NCBI RefSeq assembly: GCF_000006565.2
Contig: NC_031476.1
Location: 1,202,458-1,266,457, forward strand
Direction of reading: 5' to 3'
From: Toxoplasma gondii ME49
Taxonomy: Eukaryota > Apicomplexa > Conoidasida > Eucoccidiorida > Sarcocystidae
Length of the DNA stretch: 64,000 nt
Position 1 is the stretch's first letter, and every line of letters begins with the position of its first letter. This document shows, one piece after another, positions 10,501 to 24,300 of this stretch. The translations under genes were made by a program, and so were the position numbers. The notes under the pieces were generated by a model that did no database searches, was not told where the DNA came from, and was given only the letters and a program-made list of their open reading frames with translations.

Positions 10501-12108
10501 CGAAAGACGAAAAGGGACCGCAGGCAGAATCCCAACAAAACTGCCTGCTGGCAAGTTGGCGTGTGGAAACGCCACTTATGTCTCGACATTTTTACGCTTC
10601 CAAGTCGCTCTGCTCTGCCGGCTGCTGCACTTGAGGTTTGTCAGTGCCCGCTCCGTTCTCCGGCGAACGCCCTTCGTGCACTGGGATCCTCTTCATTTTC
10701 GCGTTGCAGTGGTCCGTTAATTATCAGGGTCTTTCAGTTACTCACCTATATGCGATGTTGTTAACGAACCATCGCCATGTTCAAGATGCAGGCAGTTGAA
10801 TTTTTTCATGGCGCGTTGCATCACAGTCGTCTGTGAAATTTCTGAGCTACTCGGGCGTATTCAGTGACTGTGAAGCTTTTGACCGAACTGAGACGATCTG
10901 GATTTTTCTGCTCGCTCGCAAACTTATCAGATACTTCGTGTCGGCCGCCTTTATAGTGGCTAATGATCAACCGAGGAGGAGGTTTGCTGAGTTGTGCAAT
11001 TGTCATGCAACGGGGCACTAGTCGCTTTGTGCCTATGTTTCGCTCCGACTCATTTAACGGCCAATCCTGTGCAGTCTTTCACCGATGACCAGTACGGCAA
11101 CTATGGTGCTGTGCGACAAGTGCGTTGCTGGGAGCAATTTGCACGTAGTTTGGGTTTTGTGTAGCTTGTGGCATAATCCGACCACGGGTTTATTACCTGA
11201 TTTAAGCTGGAAATCACTTGTTTACCTCCATATTCGAGAACGGAACGGAGATAGCCCTCGTCTTGATCAAGGCCCGAATTACGAGAAGCTGCACGGGTAC
11301 GAGAACTTTCTGGATTAAACGTATTGCTGCTGTAGCCTCCTGTGCCGCCGTTTCTCAGCTCCCTCACCACTTGTGGTGCTGTTTGCACCCTCTCTTAGGT
11401 TCAATTGGTTCTCAATCGCAGCTGGGCATATATCCAACGGCAGTCCCTCTTCCGTTTTGCCTTGCACGTCGGATTTTGTATGTGATAGAACCAGTTGGTT
11501 ATCCTTCTCCGGCTGAGTGTCTCATTAAGTGCGCTAACCCGAGACTACATTCACCAAAAAATTCAATGCGATCGCAGAACGATGTTCAGAAGCATGACCG
11601 GCTGGATGCATACAACGATGCGGCCTGGTTTGCTCCCCGACACTGTGTGGACCGAATCTTCTGCCTGAACGCGCAACTATGTGGGTTTTGCTTTTGCGAA
11701 CGACCTGTCGATCGATCCCACGAAGCACGCATTACGTTAGTCTGTGCGCATAAAAATCAAAGGTGTGGAGGGTATTGGCAGGAATAACGATCGTCAATTT
11801 TACCTGCTGCCCAAAGGTGGCTAGGACATACCCCCGAAGTTTTTCAGAAAGGTGCACGTGTTGAACTTGAACATGCTGGCGCAAAGGGAGCACTATGTCT
11901 CTGTCTCGTAACAGTGTTATGACAACGGGGCGCAGAGTGTTATATCGTTCATGCCTCGTACACTCACGGTGTAAGTAGCAGATGCCTCTGGGGTGTACGG
12001 ACAACACCGTCAATATTGTTCGACCGGGCGAACGCGACATCCACGGGTGACCGGCCTCGGTCATCCCTATGTTTGGCGCACCCGCACCATTGAACTGTCG
12101 ACCTTTAG
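10501..12108 (+). other. Spacer that may hold 5' exons of the next gene
   Basis: Begins with the RRP41 3' UTR. Some stretches look coding and are flanked by possible splice sites: about 10872-10937 (reads TVKLLTELRRSGFFCSLANL), about 11075-11120 after TCCTGTGCAG, and about 11240-11300 (NGTEIALVLIKARITRSC). These could be 5' exons of the gene that is clear from 12109 onward, but I could not join them with certainty. A 189-codon open frame (11218-11787) covers part of this and may be mostly chance. Confidence 0.3.
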
Positions 12109-13591
12109 AAAAGAAAGTGCGTATCTGTCTGGTTCGGCCACCAAGATGGTAGACGCCTCTGCTATCCTTCTTGAAGCAAGGAGTCTTATCGCTAACCATT
12201 TTTATGAGGCTCCCGATGCGGGCCTTGATGTGCTCAAGAAGACTAGAACCGATCTGCTGGAGACTCGCGCATGGATATTCATGGCGGCTCGGAAAATGAA
12301 GTGCGAGGATGCATCACGGGCTGCGTACAAAGTAAGCGACGACAATGTAGTCACGCACAATACACCTACGCATCATCTGCACTCAGGCGTGTGCGGCTCT
12401 TTCAACGGTTCTGGCCGACACTGACATCGTATCACGCTTACGTCAAATCGAAACAAGAAGCGCTGAAGACTTGCTCCAGTGGCTTGGGTGCTACTGTCTC
12501 AAGCTAACTGCTCAGGTGATGCCCGTCCTCATACTCAGTCATGCTAGCGGTTCTGGGTGCATCTCAGAATGAATTTTTAGTACGAGTCACAACGTAGTGA
12601 CATATCGTGCGAAGATTTAATGGTACAAGATCGTCCACCGGCTAAAGCAATAATAATGCATCATTACACGTGTGGCAGAGATGCATGAGGCGTCATGGTT
12701 CGGCTTTCAACGTTGAACCCAAAAAGATTGAGGTGCTCGTTTTTGCGGCCCTGTGTAATTCTGGATTTTTCGAGTTTGAGGTTAGTCGACTCCGGAATGC
12801 ATCCTCCAACGTGGCTTGAGCTGCTGACTGGTGACAGGCCTGCACGGTTTTCGATATTTTCTGGTTGCTGCAACAAACGCTTCAGGAGCGCGGCGTCGAC
12901 AACCTCTCAAATGGATCTGCCTTGGAGCCGCACACGTGTGACCTCCTGCTTGAGTTCGCTTATTGCCACACATTCGCTGAACCCGGTATGCCTACTTCAT
13001 TCTTCTGGCCAACAACTGGCATGTGAAGGCGTGTATTTGCAGAAGTTATTGCTCTGGCCATTACGTTTATCTACTGGGATACAAGGAAGGAATATAAGGT
13101 TCAACAACTAAGGTCCCTTCTAGTCCAAATATCAGGAGGTCCAGCCGTGAGGAAAGTAAGCACCGGCAAAAAAAAACAAACTGCCACCAGAACGATGTCA
13201 AGACTTACTGTTCGTAGGCCTACGTCACAAAGGCAGCAATTCTGAATTATCTTACCGCTGCACGGGGAGATGGGTCGAGCCGCTCCCTACAGGCTTTCTT
13301 CGTAGTAAGCTTCAGTTTCAGCTCAAAGACATTTTACCCAGACTCACGCCTGACTAGGGCATGAGAGCAGGCGATCAAGAGCGGATCAAGCACCATCTCG
13401 CGAAACATATGTTCGGATCAATAAACACATTTTCAGCCGTGTCTACTCATTCCAGTTCGTGATTACTTGAGCTGGTGCTGCGGCAGCTTTGAGGGCGGTG
13501 TGTCTTTCGATGGCATCGATCGATGACCGAGTCTGCAAAAATTGCTCAGTGCTCACTTTTGGTCAATGACACTGCTCAACTGGTATCCTGA
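12109..13591 (+). CDS. Unrecognised, probably helical multi-exon protein
   Basis: Seven exons close in phase with proper GT-AG borders: 12109-12331, 12387-12515, 12679-12780, 12838-12985, 13043-13098, 13218-13304, 13550-13591 (TGA). The first ATG in frame is at 12146 (MVDASAILLEARSLIANHF). A possible acceptor at 12107-12108 means more exons may lie upstream. From 12146 the product is about 249 residues. The sequence is rich in predicted amphipathic helices (LDVLKKTRTDLLETRAWIFM, IEVLVFAALCNSGFFEFE, CTVFDIFWLLQQTLQERG), a pattern seen in helical-repeat proteins such as apicomplexan heptatricopeptide/RAP organellar RNA-binding proteins. That comparison is by feel only: no RAP domain or diagnostic motif is visible. 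Its 3' end faces the subtilisin gene. Confidence 0.6.
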
Positions 13592-14977
13592 ATCGTTTTG
13601 GCGAAGCCTGTGTCTTATGCCACCAAAGGAGGCCAGCAGATAATCGTGCACATTTATCCTTCGTTGCCAGGATCAGGGCGGACGCCATCGTTTTCGGGGG
13701 TTGGGAACCCAAGATAGACCCGCGCTGCAACGTGAGCTTACGAACTCGGCGGAAGGTGTCAGGAGTTAGAGTCATGCAATTTAGCTGTGCCAAGCATGGA
13801 GTCAACTCTGGCCCGTGCCTCGACAAGTCAGTGTCACTTGTCGAGACATGGGCATGGATGACGGTTAAGCCGCACCAATTTCCTTTAGTCCCTGTTGGCG
13901 CCTTGTTTCTGGGAAGTTGCATGTATTCATCGAGAGCAAGGATGTTAAACAGGATCTTCATCGACAGCTGTATCGTCGACCGTGTCCTCGGACTCATTAG
14001 ATGACACGCAATCTACACCAAAGTTTAATTGCTCTAGCAATGAGGATGGCATGACCTAGGGTGGTGCAAGAGCATTCTATGAGGGCCTTAGCACAGAAGC
14101 AATAGTGAGAGCTCAATCATTTGCTTAAACACTGTGAAAAAATCCAGGTTCGTCATACTCATGTGGGTGTACAAAGCCCGGAACTGTCACGAGACTCATG
14201 AGTGCCATTGAAGGTACAACGTGTCGTTGCGTAGAAACCAGTACAGCCTACACCAGCTGAACAAGACTGCTCATCACCGCGGTTCATCAAGAACAGTTCA
14301 ATTGAGAAACGGTTACGACAGCAGTGAGCGGAAAAAATTGGAGTGAATATCAAAACTACAGCACCTCCGCAGAACCTGGAGGTGGCGAGGTTGTCCGGGG
14401 GAGAAAACTGTCTCTGGCGTGAGGAAATATCCGTGAGAGGCTGGTCCTTCCTCAGAAGCTGGAGCACTCCACAATTCGCTCCGGTTCGACGGTATCAAGG
14501 CCTTACACAAAGGATGTCAAGCGACACAAAAAAAGCCGGTAGAGAATGTCAGTCGTCGTCATCGCGTGGCCGCATCGAAATGCCCCCAGCGAGCAGGGTC
14601 GCGTTCCGCCACCCCTCAAACTTCTGTCTCATACAGGTGTCGCGCTTCCTGGCACGATGAAAGTTGCAGGAAAGTGTAGCATGCTGACAATGTCAAGTCG
14701 CCCAACAGTGTGTGCACTGAGGGAAGAAAGGAGAACAGTGACTTGCACGAAATTGACATTTTCGCATGATAACGAGCGTCGTGCACGGTCGGGACCTCCC
14801 GTCAACGGTCTACTGAGAACATCATTCGATTGCAGGTGATACAAGGCGGTAGTGTGAGCAATCTTCCCACGCGATCCACTCCGGTCGATTGCGCATTCTC
14901 CTGTCAGAATTGACGCAGCAAGTCTGGTGTTTCGAACTGGGTGTTTTCGCCTACACGCATCGCCGTTTCCGTGTGTA
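13592..14977. other. Convergent 3' spacer, nothing supported
   Basis: Lies between the helical-protein gene (+) and the protease gene (-). Open frames on both strands (for example - 13563-13997, + 14343-14660) have no splice context or motif and are read as chance. Probably two 3' UTRs. Confidence 0.6.
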
Positions 14978-17464
14978 TCAGCTGTGTTCCTCGGCTTCCT
15001 GGGTGTAGCCTTGGTCATGATCCGTGTTTTCAAGAGGGTGAGACGTCGTTCTTCTTCTGAGATATCCCCGTTGCATTCCTAGCCTTGTTGCGAGCCACAT
15101 GATAGAACGATAGGCGTCAATGCGCCCCCCAGAGATTACCCTGCCTGCATACAAGCCGAACGCAGCATGAACAGAGGACGAGAAAATGTTCGACGTACAA
15201 GATACTTGTGCAGAAAAGTTTGCTCGTTGGCTGTTCGTGCTCTGAAATAAGCGAGCAACTGGAAAGACGGTTCCTGTACTAAACCCACGGAACAGGCGCT
15301 CTATATAGAGGAAGGAAGCAAGGAACTCGTTTAGTCGGGGCGACAAGCGCATTCTCCCATCAGACACGAGTAAGGTGAAGTTCTCATGTTGTTCACTCAG
15401 AGAATCCGTACGTTTCCGAAAACCTGGTGCGTCTGAATTAACGCAAAACACGTGGTGTTCGAACGTCCTTAACAGCTCACCGCGAGTCGATGGGAGTCTG
15501 TCCACTCCTTCAATAATGGCTTGCTTGATCTCCATGTGGTCCTCAAAAGGGAGGGACACCAACAAAGCTGCCAGGCCGGCTACAATAGGAGACGCCATTG
15601 ATGTTCCTGAGAGTACCTTGAAGGTGTCTGGAGGATACGTGGATAGGATCGACACACCAGGGGCAGCCACATCCACAGATCGAACGCCTATGTTGCTAAA
15701 GGCAGCTATTTCATCGGATGCATCTGTTGCGGCGACTGCCACGATGTTTGGAGAAGTGTAAGATGCGGGATAGGAAGGTGAGCGATCAATATTTTGTCCA
15801 GAATTTCCGGCAGCGCAGACGAAGATATGACCTGCTTCATGAGATTTGTTGATGGCCCTTTCTAAAGCGTCCGTTCGTGCTGGTCCGCCCCAGCTGTTGT
15901 TGCTGATACGAATTCCCATTTGTATGCAATAATTGAGCGCTTTAACTGCGTCGGACGTCGCACCGCTGCCGTTCTCTCCCATAAACTTCAGTCCGGCTAT
16001 GGTGGTGGCACCACATACTCCTTGGGCGCCGGTAGCGCTGTCCTTCAAGCCCCCTATGAGACCAGCGCAGTGGGTACCATGCCCATTGTCGTCTGACATG
16101 TCTCCGTCGTTACTAATGAAGTTGAATCCGTAAACGTCGTCGACAAAGCCATTGTTGTCATCATCCACTCCATTTCCAGCGATCTCTCCAGGGTTTTTCC
16201 ATATGTTCTTCCGAAGCGATGGGTGATTGTACGCGATCCCAGTATCGATGACCGCGACAGTCTCGCTTCGAAGGCACTCAGCCAAATTGTATGCTGCGTC
16301 AAACCTAGCAATATCACGCCAGTATGGTTGTTCCTTAGGACTCTCCCGGTCTTTCGGCGTTACATCTGGACTCAAGTTTAGTTGATTCGCACCGACAGCG
16401 GTTGACCGACCGAAGGAGAGATCTGTTTCGCCACCAACTATGGTAACAACCTGATCGAACTCAACGGAGGCAACACACGGATCTCGTTCGAACACCAACT
16501 TTAGATCCCCTCCTTGAACGGAAGGACACTCTGTGAGCTTAATGATATCTATTCCCACTCTGTGCAAGGTCTCATCGCTCATAACACACCTGGATGGAGG
16601 ACGTTCTGAAGGCTCCCCCGCCTCCCTACCCCGGACTACGGCAGGCACGTTCACACTGAATTTTTTCCTTGTGTATGCCTCGTATGAAGCGATAGTCGTT
16701 GCAGTGACGGGCATCTCTTCGCTGAAATGACGCCACAGACACATCAGAACACGCCATGGCGTTGGATTTCAATCCTTCTTGGAAAAGAAATTTCAGCCTT
16801 TTTACTGCGTCCGTTGGTGATTTGAAGGATGGAGCCACGATGAATGCACATGTCTAGTCTGTCCTATCGTTAAAGAGGTACGTGAACGGGTCTCAGAACT
16901 CGTGAGACAGGACAAGTCCGTATCCAGTGTAAGCAGAAAAGCACTGTAAAGTGTCTTTTCTAGGTCCAGCATCTGCATGCGGAAAAAACGACTACCCAGA
17001 TTCAGACCAGTATTCCAACTCGAGGTGCATGTCGCTACAGTGGAAAAGCATACCGTGCATTTAACGGCTTTCACCATCTAACCAAAGAAAGTAGGGGCAT
17101 GGTGCAAGGTTGATAATTCTGCGCACCACGACTGCCTATTTCTATTCGGGTGGTTTTACGTACACGTTTCGGGGGGTAAGCACTCAACAGGCAATCTTGC
17201 TTACTCGAAGTCGCCGGCTCTTGCCTGTCCGCTGATATCCGTGGAGTGTGACAAACGTGAGAGCTGGACTTGCAAGCTTCTCTGAAGGGCCCTATGTTTG
17301 ACTTCCTCTGCATCGCAGTCATCATGGAAGATAATCATCAACGTGCGGAAGTAGTCAGACTCGGTAGAATCTCCTTCGGCCCCCAATGCCAAGAGTGGCC
17401 GTCCCGCGCCACTTGAGAGACAAGGCGACACACTCACGCACAGCCAAAGGAAAGAAAGTCGCAT
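14978..17464 (-). CDS. Secreted subtilisin-like serine protease (S8)
   Basis: Three exons, 17464-17205, 16721-15481 and 15144-14978, join in phase (GA|C, then G|GC) to give 555 residues. The protein begins with a signal peptide (MRLSFLWLCVSVSPCLSSGAG), then a pro-region to about residue 215. The catalytic domain is complete: D246 in AVIDTG, H301 in DNGHGTHCAG, oxyanion N393 in CAAGNSGQ and S461 in SGTSMASPIVAG. A DDDNNGFVDD calcium-site-like loop lies before the His motif. The last exon supplies GGRIDAY, the usual end of the domain, and a short basic tail with no membrane anchor. It belongs to the coccidian SUB family of secretory-pathway proteases; I cannot say which numbered member. The substrate is unknown. 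The second intron (336 bases) has no stop in frame, so its retention would still give an open product. Confidence 0.92.
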
Positions 17465-20400
17465 CGCGGCGCAGCTGGAAAACGGCTAGAGAACAACTGA
17501 GGCGCGTTCCAGAGACCTGCACCAACGAAGGTGGTGGCACAACTCAATAGAAGATATCCACCATTTGGCGGCAAAATAGCAATCGAGATTTGGTGCTCAA
17601 CGTAACGTGAAGATACGCCAACAGGAAACTCGATACTTTTAACTAGGTGCTTTCCAGTGTCGAACAGTATTGGTCGACAAACACTCTGACACAGGAGTAA
17701 GAAAAGTTGACGGGGGCCCAGTCAGACAATATATTACAAGTCTCTGTATTGACGAAAAAGTGCCGACACCGAACAGTCCGAACACCTCGACGTTTCCGAT
17801 AGCTGAACGGCAAGACAAGATGGCGTCGGGGGTGGACGGCCAATAAGGATGGCATCTACACTTCAGAAAACGCCCGTTCTGAGAATCAGTCTGACCGTTG
17901 AGGAATAGGCTCCCCTTAGTCGTTCACGGGAGTCACTTGTGCAATAGCCCGCGAGAGACCGCGGCGTCCTGGTTTGACCGAACTTGTTGCAAGCATTGTT
18001 GGGAAAAAGGTTATGCCAAGCTGGAACAGTTTCTCCTGATAACAGCCTCAAACTTTCAAGTCAAACGTCCCCTTGTACTTTGTCGAGGAGGAACGTCTGC
18101 TGAAAAAACACGGTCACTGACATGTGATGGGAAGCGCTCGTCACTGTCTTCGCTGAACACATGTGTGACGTGGTGGCTGGCGGTTAAAAAACGCTTAGGC
18201 TACCTTGACGCTGCCCATGCCCAAGCAAAACTTATGGAGAACGAAACGCTTCTGACTGTCAATAAAGCGGGCTTCTACACGTGCGAAGTTGCCGATGTTT
18301 TCGTAATGCTGCACGCTATTGTTTTGAGGGAAGGGATGCTTCGAGGTTTATTTTTTCTGTAGAAAACTCCAGGCTCTCACTGAGTTCGTGCGCGCCGCGA
18401 CAGCCTTCCTGCATTGGCGTGCGGGTACAAATCAGAACAACACTAGTATGGCACGACAGTAGCGATTTCGATAGTAGTTGTGTTGCTAGCACTAGAGTAT
18501 GCAGCAGGTCAAGGCTTACTGTTCTGGTATTTTGCGTGAAGGGATGGAAATAGAAATAACCTGACTGTCGTAGGCAACGCATTACACGTATTATTTTACC
18601 AGTATTGTGATACCCAAGAAACAAATCCGGCTTCCGCTGTTCTCACCCAAACACCAGTTCTCCCCGCTCAACTGCTAAGAGAAGCTTCGGGAAACGCGGG
18701 TGCTGCAGAATACTGTGCACAGACGCTCTTTCATAGAGTTGTAACTGTGGACGTACTGTACTCGTATACAGTCTCTCATCAGCATGCACGTGAAAAACTG
18801 TCGCTGGTGACTGTGGAGGTAACATGTGCGCCGCTACCTACCAATTGCTGCCTTCGGCCACGGAACGCCTTGCTGCGAGCCTGCGGCCTGGCAAACCGGT
18901 ACCTCCCGGAAGAAGAGCCCTCAAAACTGCACTTCTTAAACTTGCTTTCATAGTATTTTGGAAGCAGTATGTACAGGCCACACATGGTTAGAAAGCGACG
19001 TCTCTATTTGCTTCAGAAATCTACTGCACGTGTGGCGGCATTTCATACCCGACACGATACCTTATGATATGGCTACGAATGCCTAGAGGTCCATCTGGAC
19101 TGTTTGTTCCCTAGTTGACAGTGGTGTAGTTTCATAGCGGGGGAAATCCGCAGCACCGGCAGTTGTCACGGTGAAGCATTCCACTATTGTGAAGTCACTT
19201 CCAGCTCTCGTTTTTCCTTTGTACCACACGACCTGCGATGAAGCTGTGGTAATCGCCACGGCCGGCCTAGATGTTGATGTCTCCTGCCCTTTATTAGACG
19301 ATATTCGCGTTCGCCTCTTGTTTAACTGCTAGTAGTCGATCAGCTGGGGGAAAATTATACGCAGTGGTTGGCGTAAGCATCTTTACGGCCGTCGATACGC
19401 ATGAGGCGACGCGCGTGGTAGGCAGCTCCAGGAGGCGGCATTGGAAACATCCGAAGCACATTATTTGTACTGGCGAGGGACGCAGAGCCGACCGCAGAGG
19501 CAGGGAACTCATAATACCCCCCTATTTCCCAAGAAAATGGGTGCACTATTATTAACCTTATCAAGTTACCCCTCAATTAAATCAACATAGGCGCAGCGGC
19601 CAGTGAGTCAGATGTCTGTTGAACCGGGCCCCCAAAGGTGGCGTACCGCGAGATACTGTTCTAGCGAGTTTGTTTGCGACACACCCTCTCACACGGACGG
19701 CTCAGCGGTGTTCCGCCCGAGAATGCGGATATGCTATCTAATGCCAAGAAGCTCCTTCTGCGCTTCTATCTAAAAAGTTGAGAGTTTGATCCTGCAGGAC
19801 TCTCGGCAATACATTTAGCTACATATCAAGTCGCGCTGAAAGCAGGGCAGCGTCAACACCGCATCCCCACTGGGTGGCAGACGCCAACGCGAACGTTAGC
19901 TCAGCAACAGGCTGACACTCCTACATTTCTCTTTGTAGTGCGCACTTTCCACCGTAGTCCGTAAGATTGTGTCTATTTTTTCGTACAGCATTCACTGAAG
20001 GCCTATGTCGAGTTTCCACCGCGAGTGACCTTGATTGCAGGCGCAGAGCAAGCCAAAGCCACCGTGACCGGTTGCTCAAGACACCGCCACCTCAATTGCC
20101 CAACAGCGTGCTAGCCGAGGAGGGCCAAGCAGCGACTGCTGCTTTTCCCCGTGCGTTCTCCAGAATTACGATGGCCATTGTGCTGCGTGTACTTCTTCGA
20201 TGTCGAGGTTTGTGCGTGAGAAAATCTTGGGCCCACCACTTTGATAGTTGGAGCTTCTTGGTCAGGAAGAGTGCGTGGGAGAAAGCAGAGCACCGTCTGT
20301 CCTCGACTGCGCGGTGACGGTAAACCCCCGCCATCACATCGCAGCAAGGGCAACACAACGTTTTTGGGCTCGAAACGTCATTTTGATTCCCCGGGTGATC

Positions 20401-21308
20401 ATCCCTTGATATAACGCTTTTCTCTACAGTTGGCATTTTATGGCTCTGCTCCTTGCGAATCGTAGATTTTACACTTGCGTTGGAGGATTGAAACGTGGCC
20501 GAGTGTAGCTGGACACGGAAAATTGCAAGGTGCATTGGATTGCTCATCAAAGAAATCCTAGGCCGTGCCCGACCGGAGGATTTCATGAACGCACTGCCTT
20601 CTTCTCAGACCTGCTGCCGTGGAGAGGATGCAACGCGTAAACAGTGGCTATAGCGTGACCTTCTTTCTCAGGTATCAGACCTTTTAAACCAAGATTGGCA
20701 TCAGGCAAACGGGACTTGACGTGGCTCCACTTAGGTGGACGACGATCTGTAGACCAATTTTTGGGTTTTCTTGTCTGTCCTCTTGGCGTACCCCGTGGGC
20801 TGGTTTTTCTGAGGTGCTATGAACCAGCATAGTCTGACATGTCAAAGCTCTCTTCAATCAAATGTCTTGGCAAGTAGCTGTTTCATTCTGGAAGCAAGCC
20901 ACGTCCGTGAGAGCCATCTCCTCATCTCTCTTGAAGTGCCTACTCTCACAGTCACATTTCACAATTCAGTATCACTTGCCGGGTTACTGCCGAGATTCTC
21001 TTGTCAAATATCGGTAAATACCCCATGGACAACAGACCTGAACATTTTTTCTTCGCCCGGAAATAGCAGTGACCTCAGCGTTATTGTTTGATTTCGCGTG
21101 TCACGACTGTTTTCCCTTGTCTTTGGTCGCTTTCACAAATTTTGGCCTGAGGCGTTGGTTCGTTTGCGTTCCAGTGCCAAGCCATGTTACCTGTGCCTCC
21201 CTCGTTTCTCTCAACAGACGCGCGAGCAAACATCTCTAACGTTTTCAGCCTCGCGCCATCTTTCTAGATACTTCAGGTGTCATACAGTCGCTCCATTCTT
21301 CGCTTATC
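17465..21308. other. Long divergent spacer, no supported gene
   Basis: Separates the protease start (-) from the kinase start (+), so it should contain both promoters and 5' UTRs. Open frames reach at most about 180 codons (21098-21640, which runs into the kinase in another frame) and show no family motif. No tRNA-like or other structured RNA was recognised by eye. Confidence 0.5.
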
Positions 21309-24300
21309 ATGTGGAAAGGTCACTATCGAGAGGTTGGCGGCGCTGCAAACGGCGACCGCGCCTGGCAGCCGTACTCGGCGGTCCCACACGATCATCCGGT
21401 CCTTTCCCCTTCGGGTACAAATCGGCAGGTTCTGTCACATGCACCTCAACCAACATACACCGGACAGGGGAGTTTTCCGGGGCATATGAAACCTCCTCAA
21501 CCTGCTGTAGGACAGTGGCCCAGTCTCAGTTCCTCGGACATTGGAATGCAGTCATTCTCAACAGGGATGTGTGTCACGGCTTCTCCGGGACCTGGGTCGC
21601 AGGGCGTCGCTCCACCGAGACCAGCCTCTCCTGCGCTTGATGGTCATCTCCTGTCTTTTCCCGCAAATCGACCAAACGCGTCCTCCTGTTTGCGAGGCTC
21701 CCGACAGAATAATTATCTGGCACAGAGAGGCCTAACGGCAAGGCGGATCGCTTTCCCAGGTTCCCCCAGCTCGCACCAGCAGGAGCTAATGCAGGGGCCA
21801 ATGTCAATTGGCTGTCGCAACACCGTTCTGCGCCCGAGGACACAGCGGGACGGTCTTTCCCCAAGAACATCTAGAGGCTCGTGGTCCCCACTGCGTTTTT
21901 GTTCAGGGAATACATTACCAGATCGTCTCAATGACGGCACAATGTGTGTGGCGTACGTTTCGCCGGTGAATAATCAGTCACCGGCGGGAGTCGGGCGCGA
22001 CATTGTGCGTTCTTCAGCTTCCCCAAGGGGCCGGGTAAGGGTGCCAACGAGACGATCTGAAGGGAAAGCCGAAGGCTGGTTGCTGCCAAAGAGTCCGCGG
22101 ATCCAGAGCCCTTCGAGCCGTCGCTATGAACTGGCCGCCGTGGCAGCTCTCGTCACTCCTCGGGTGGTCCCGGTACCCCGACTGATTCCTTCTCCCACGA
22201 ACCGAGTGTCCTCAGAGGAGGCACCACGCCTCGGTGACTCTTCCTGTTGCTTCCCTTCAAGTCCCATGTCGAGGGGGGATCCTCCCGCCTTCAGCGAAGA
22301 CAGCAGCTACGAAAACGCCCTTTCTGAGCCGGCCAGGAGTGGAGCTACTCATAACCACGCCTTTCCCTGGAAGGACCATTCTGGAGAAGCATACTGTCCC
22401 CACTCGGCTGACCCTGCTTACATGCATCAGAGGGCCACAATGGCAGACTCGAAGGGTGGATATACATTAGGGAAAGTCGCTGAGCAGAGCGGCATGTCCA
22501 CTTTTGATCGCTGCGAGATGCGACCAACCAAAAGCTCGGCAAGCAGCGCGGCTCCGACGAGCCCGACTTCGGGTATGCAGGGCACAGGAGAGTATGGGTC
22601 TGCATGCAACATGGCGATATGGGCGCAAGGCGCTGAGCACGGCCTAGGTCCTATGCCAGCATCTTGGAACAATCGGATACCTGATTTCAACGGAAAGAAC
22701 CAGGAGAAAGACTCGAGCGTGGCTGTGCCCCTGTCGGCGTGTTCGAATGCAGCCTTGGAACACGCGAATAGGGGTGATGCGACAACTCGCTGGCTGGTCG
22801 GGGAAGGGAAGCTCACACTTCCGCCCACTCTAGGCGACCAAACCTCGCCAGTAAGGGGTGGGCCTTCAGGGGTCACCCGCACAGATACCTCGGAGTACGT
22901 GGTCGATGGGTGGTCAAAGAGCGAAGCAATGGCAAACACATTCCCAGTGTGTATATCTGATCCGCGAAATGCCACTGAAGATCGCCCAAGGGACTCCCCG
23001 GGGGATCCATCTGTAGCTACAGCAGAACAACCTCTGGCCGCTGCGTTCTCACAGTGTCATCCGACCCTTCCTGCAGCTCCAGGCAGGTTCTCCTCCGACC
23101 CTGGAAGTGGCAACACGATGCCTGTCTTGAACCCCAGAGGCGAATCGCCTTTGCTTTCAAATGACCCCAGTCGCAACTTTAACGGATTTCCTTGCTATCC
23201 CCAGCAACCTGTCTCCTCAGCTGCAATTGAGTCTCTTCTCACAGCCAGTCCACTGAGCACCTTGTCCCTCCCTTTTCAGTTCATGGACTTCAATGAGCGT
23301 TCAGGTGCAGCCCTGGAAGGAGCTGACCCGGAAGAGTGTCGCGTGCGTGCTCTTCTCCAGGACCTCCACCGCCTCCAGTTCCACCCTAATGCGCTTAAAC
23401 CCCGCGACGTAGTTTTCGGGTCGTCCTTTGTTAGTGGGAGGGGGGGCGAGTTGCAGTACCAGGTGATCGAAGAAGGGAGTTTCGGGAAAGTGTTTGCGGG
23501 TTCGCTGGCACGGCGCCCAGAGCAAAAGGTTGCCATCAAGGTTCCGGTGGAAGCAATGCTGAAGACAGATCCGGCGGGTGTCGTGGAGCGCTTTACGAAC
23601 GAGTGGAAGATTCTGGCTGCATGCGACCACCCCGGAATAGTAGGTCTTGTAGGGGGAGTCGTCCATGGTCCTTTTGATGTCTGGCTGGTAACCAATCTCG
23701 TAGAGAACGGCCACGATTTACACTCAAGGAAGTACTCGCGAGACCCGGAGATTTGGCGAGAGATCTCGCCGCAGGCGGCGCTTTCCATGTGTCGGCAACT
23801 CGCCTCCATCGTGGCATATCTGCACACGCCTAAGCCTGAAGCAGGGAAACCCGTCATCGTACACCGGGACATCAAGCCAGAAAACGTCATCGTGAACGAT
23901 GAGTGGCAGATTCAAATCTGTGATTTCGGCGACGCAGAAGCGTCTGCCGATGGTCGCGTGTCCCGCGTCTCGGGGGCGACGTGGTTCTACGCGCCGCCAG
24001 AACTTCTTCAGTCGTCGCCAGTCGAGCGAGCCGCGGGCACCTTCGTGGGCAACCCAGATGCGGACCGCGGGGCCGGACACGTTTTTGAAGAACCTGTGTT
24101 CAGCGAAAAGTGGGATATCTGGTCTATGGGTTGCGTGTTCCACGAAATGTTTGGGTTCCAAAATCCCTTTCACACGTACGTCTCGCCCACAGACCCGCCG
24201 GAGTCTATCTATCAGAAGCTGAAGGAACGAGCGCAGCAAAATGCACTCGTTCCTGTTATCGACTCAAGGATACAAGGCCTTGCCCGGGAGATCATAGCTA

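Noticed and set aside
11218..11787. 189-codon plus-strand open frame
   Set aside because: Contains one stretch that may be a real exon, but as a whole it has no domain and runs through likely intron sequence; kept only as a note on the spacer.
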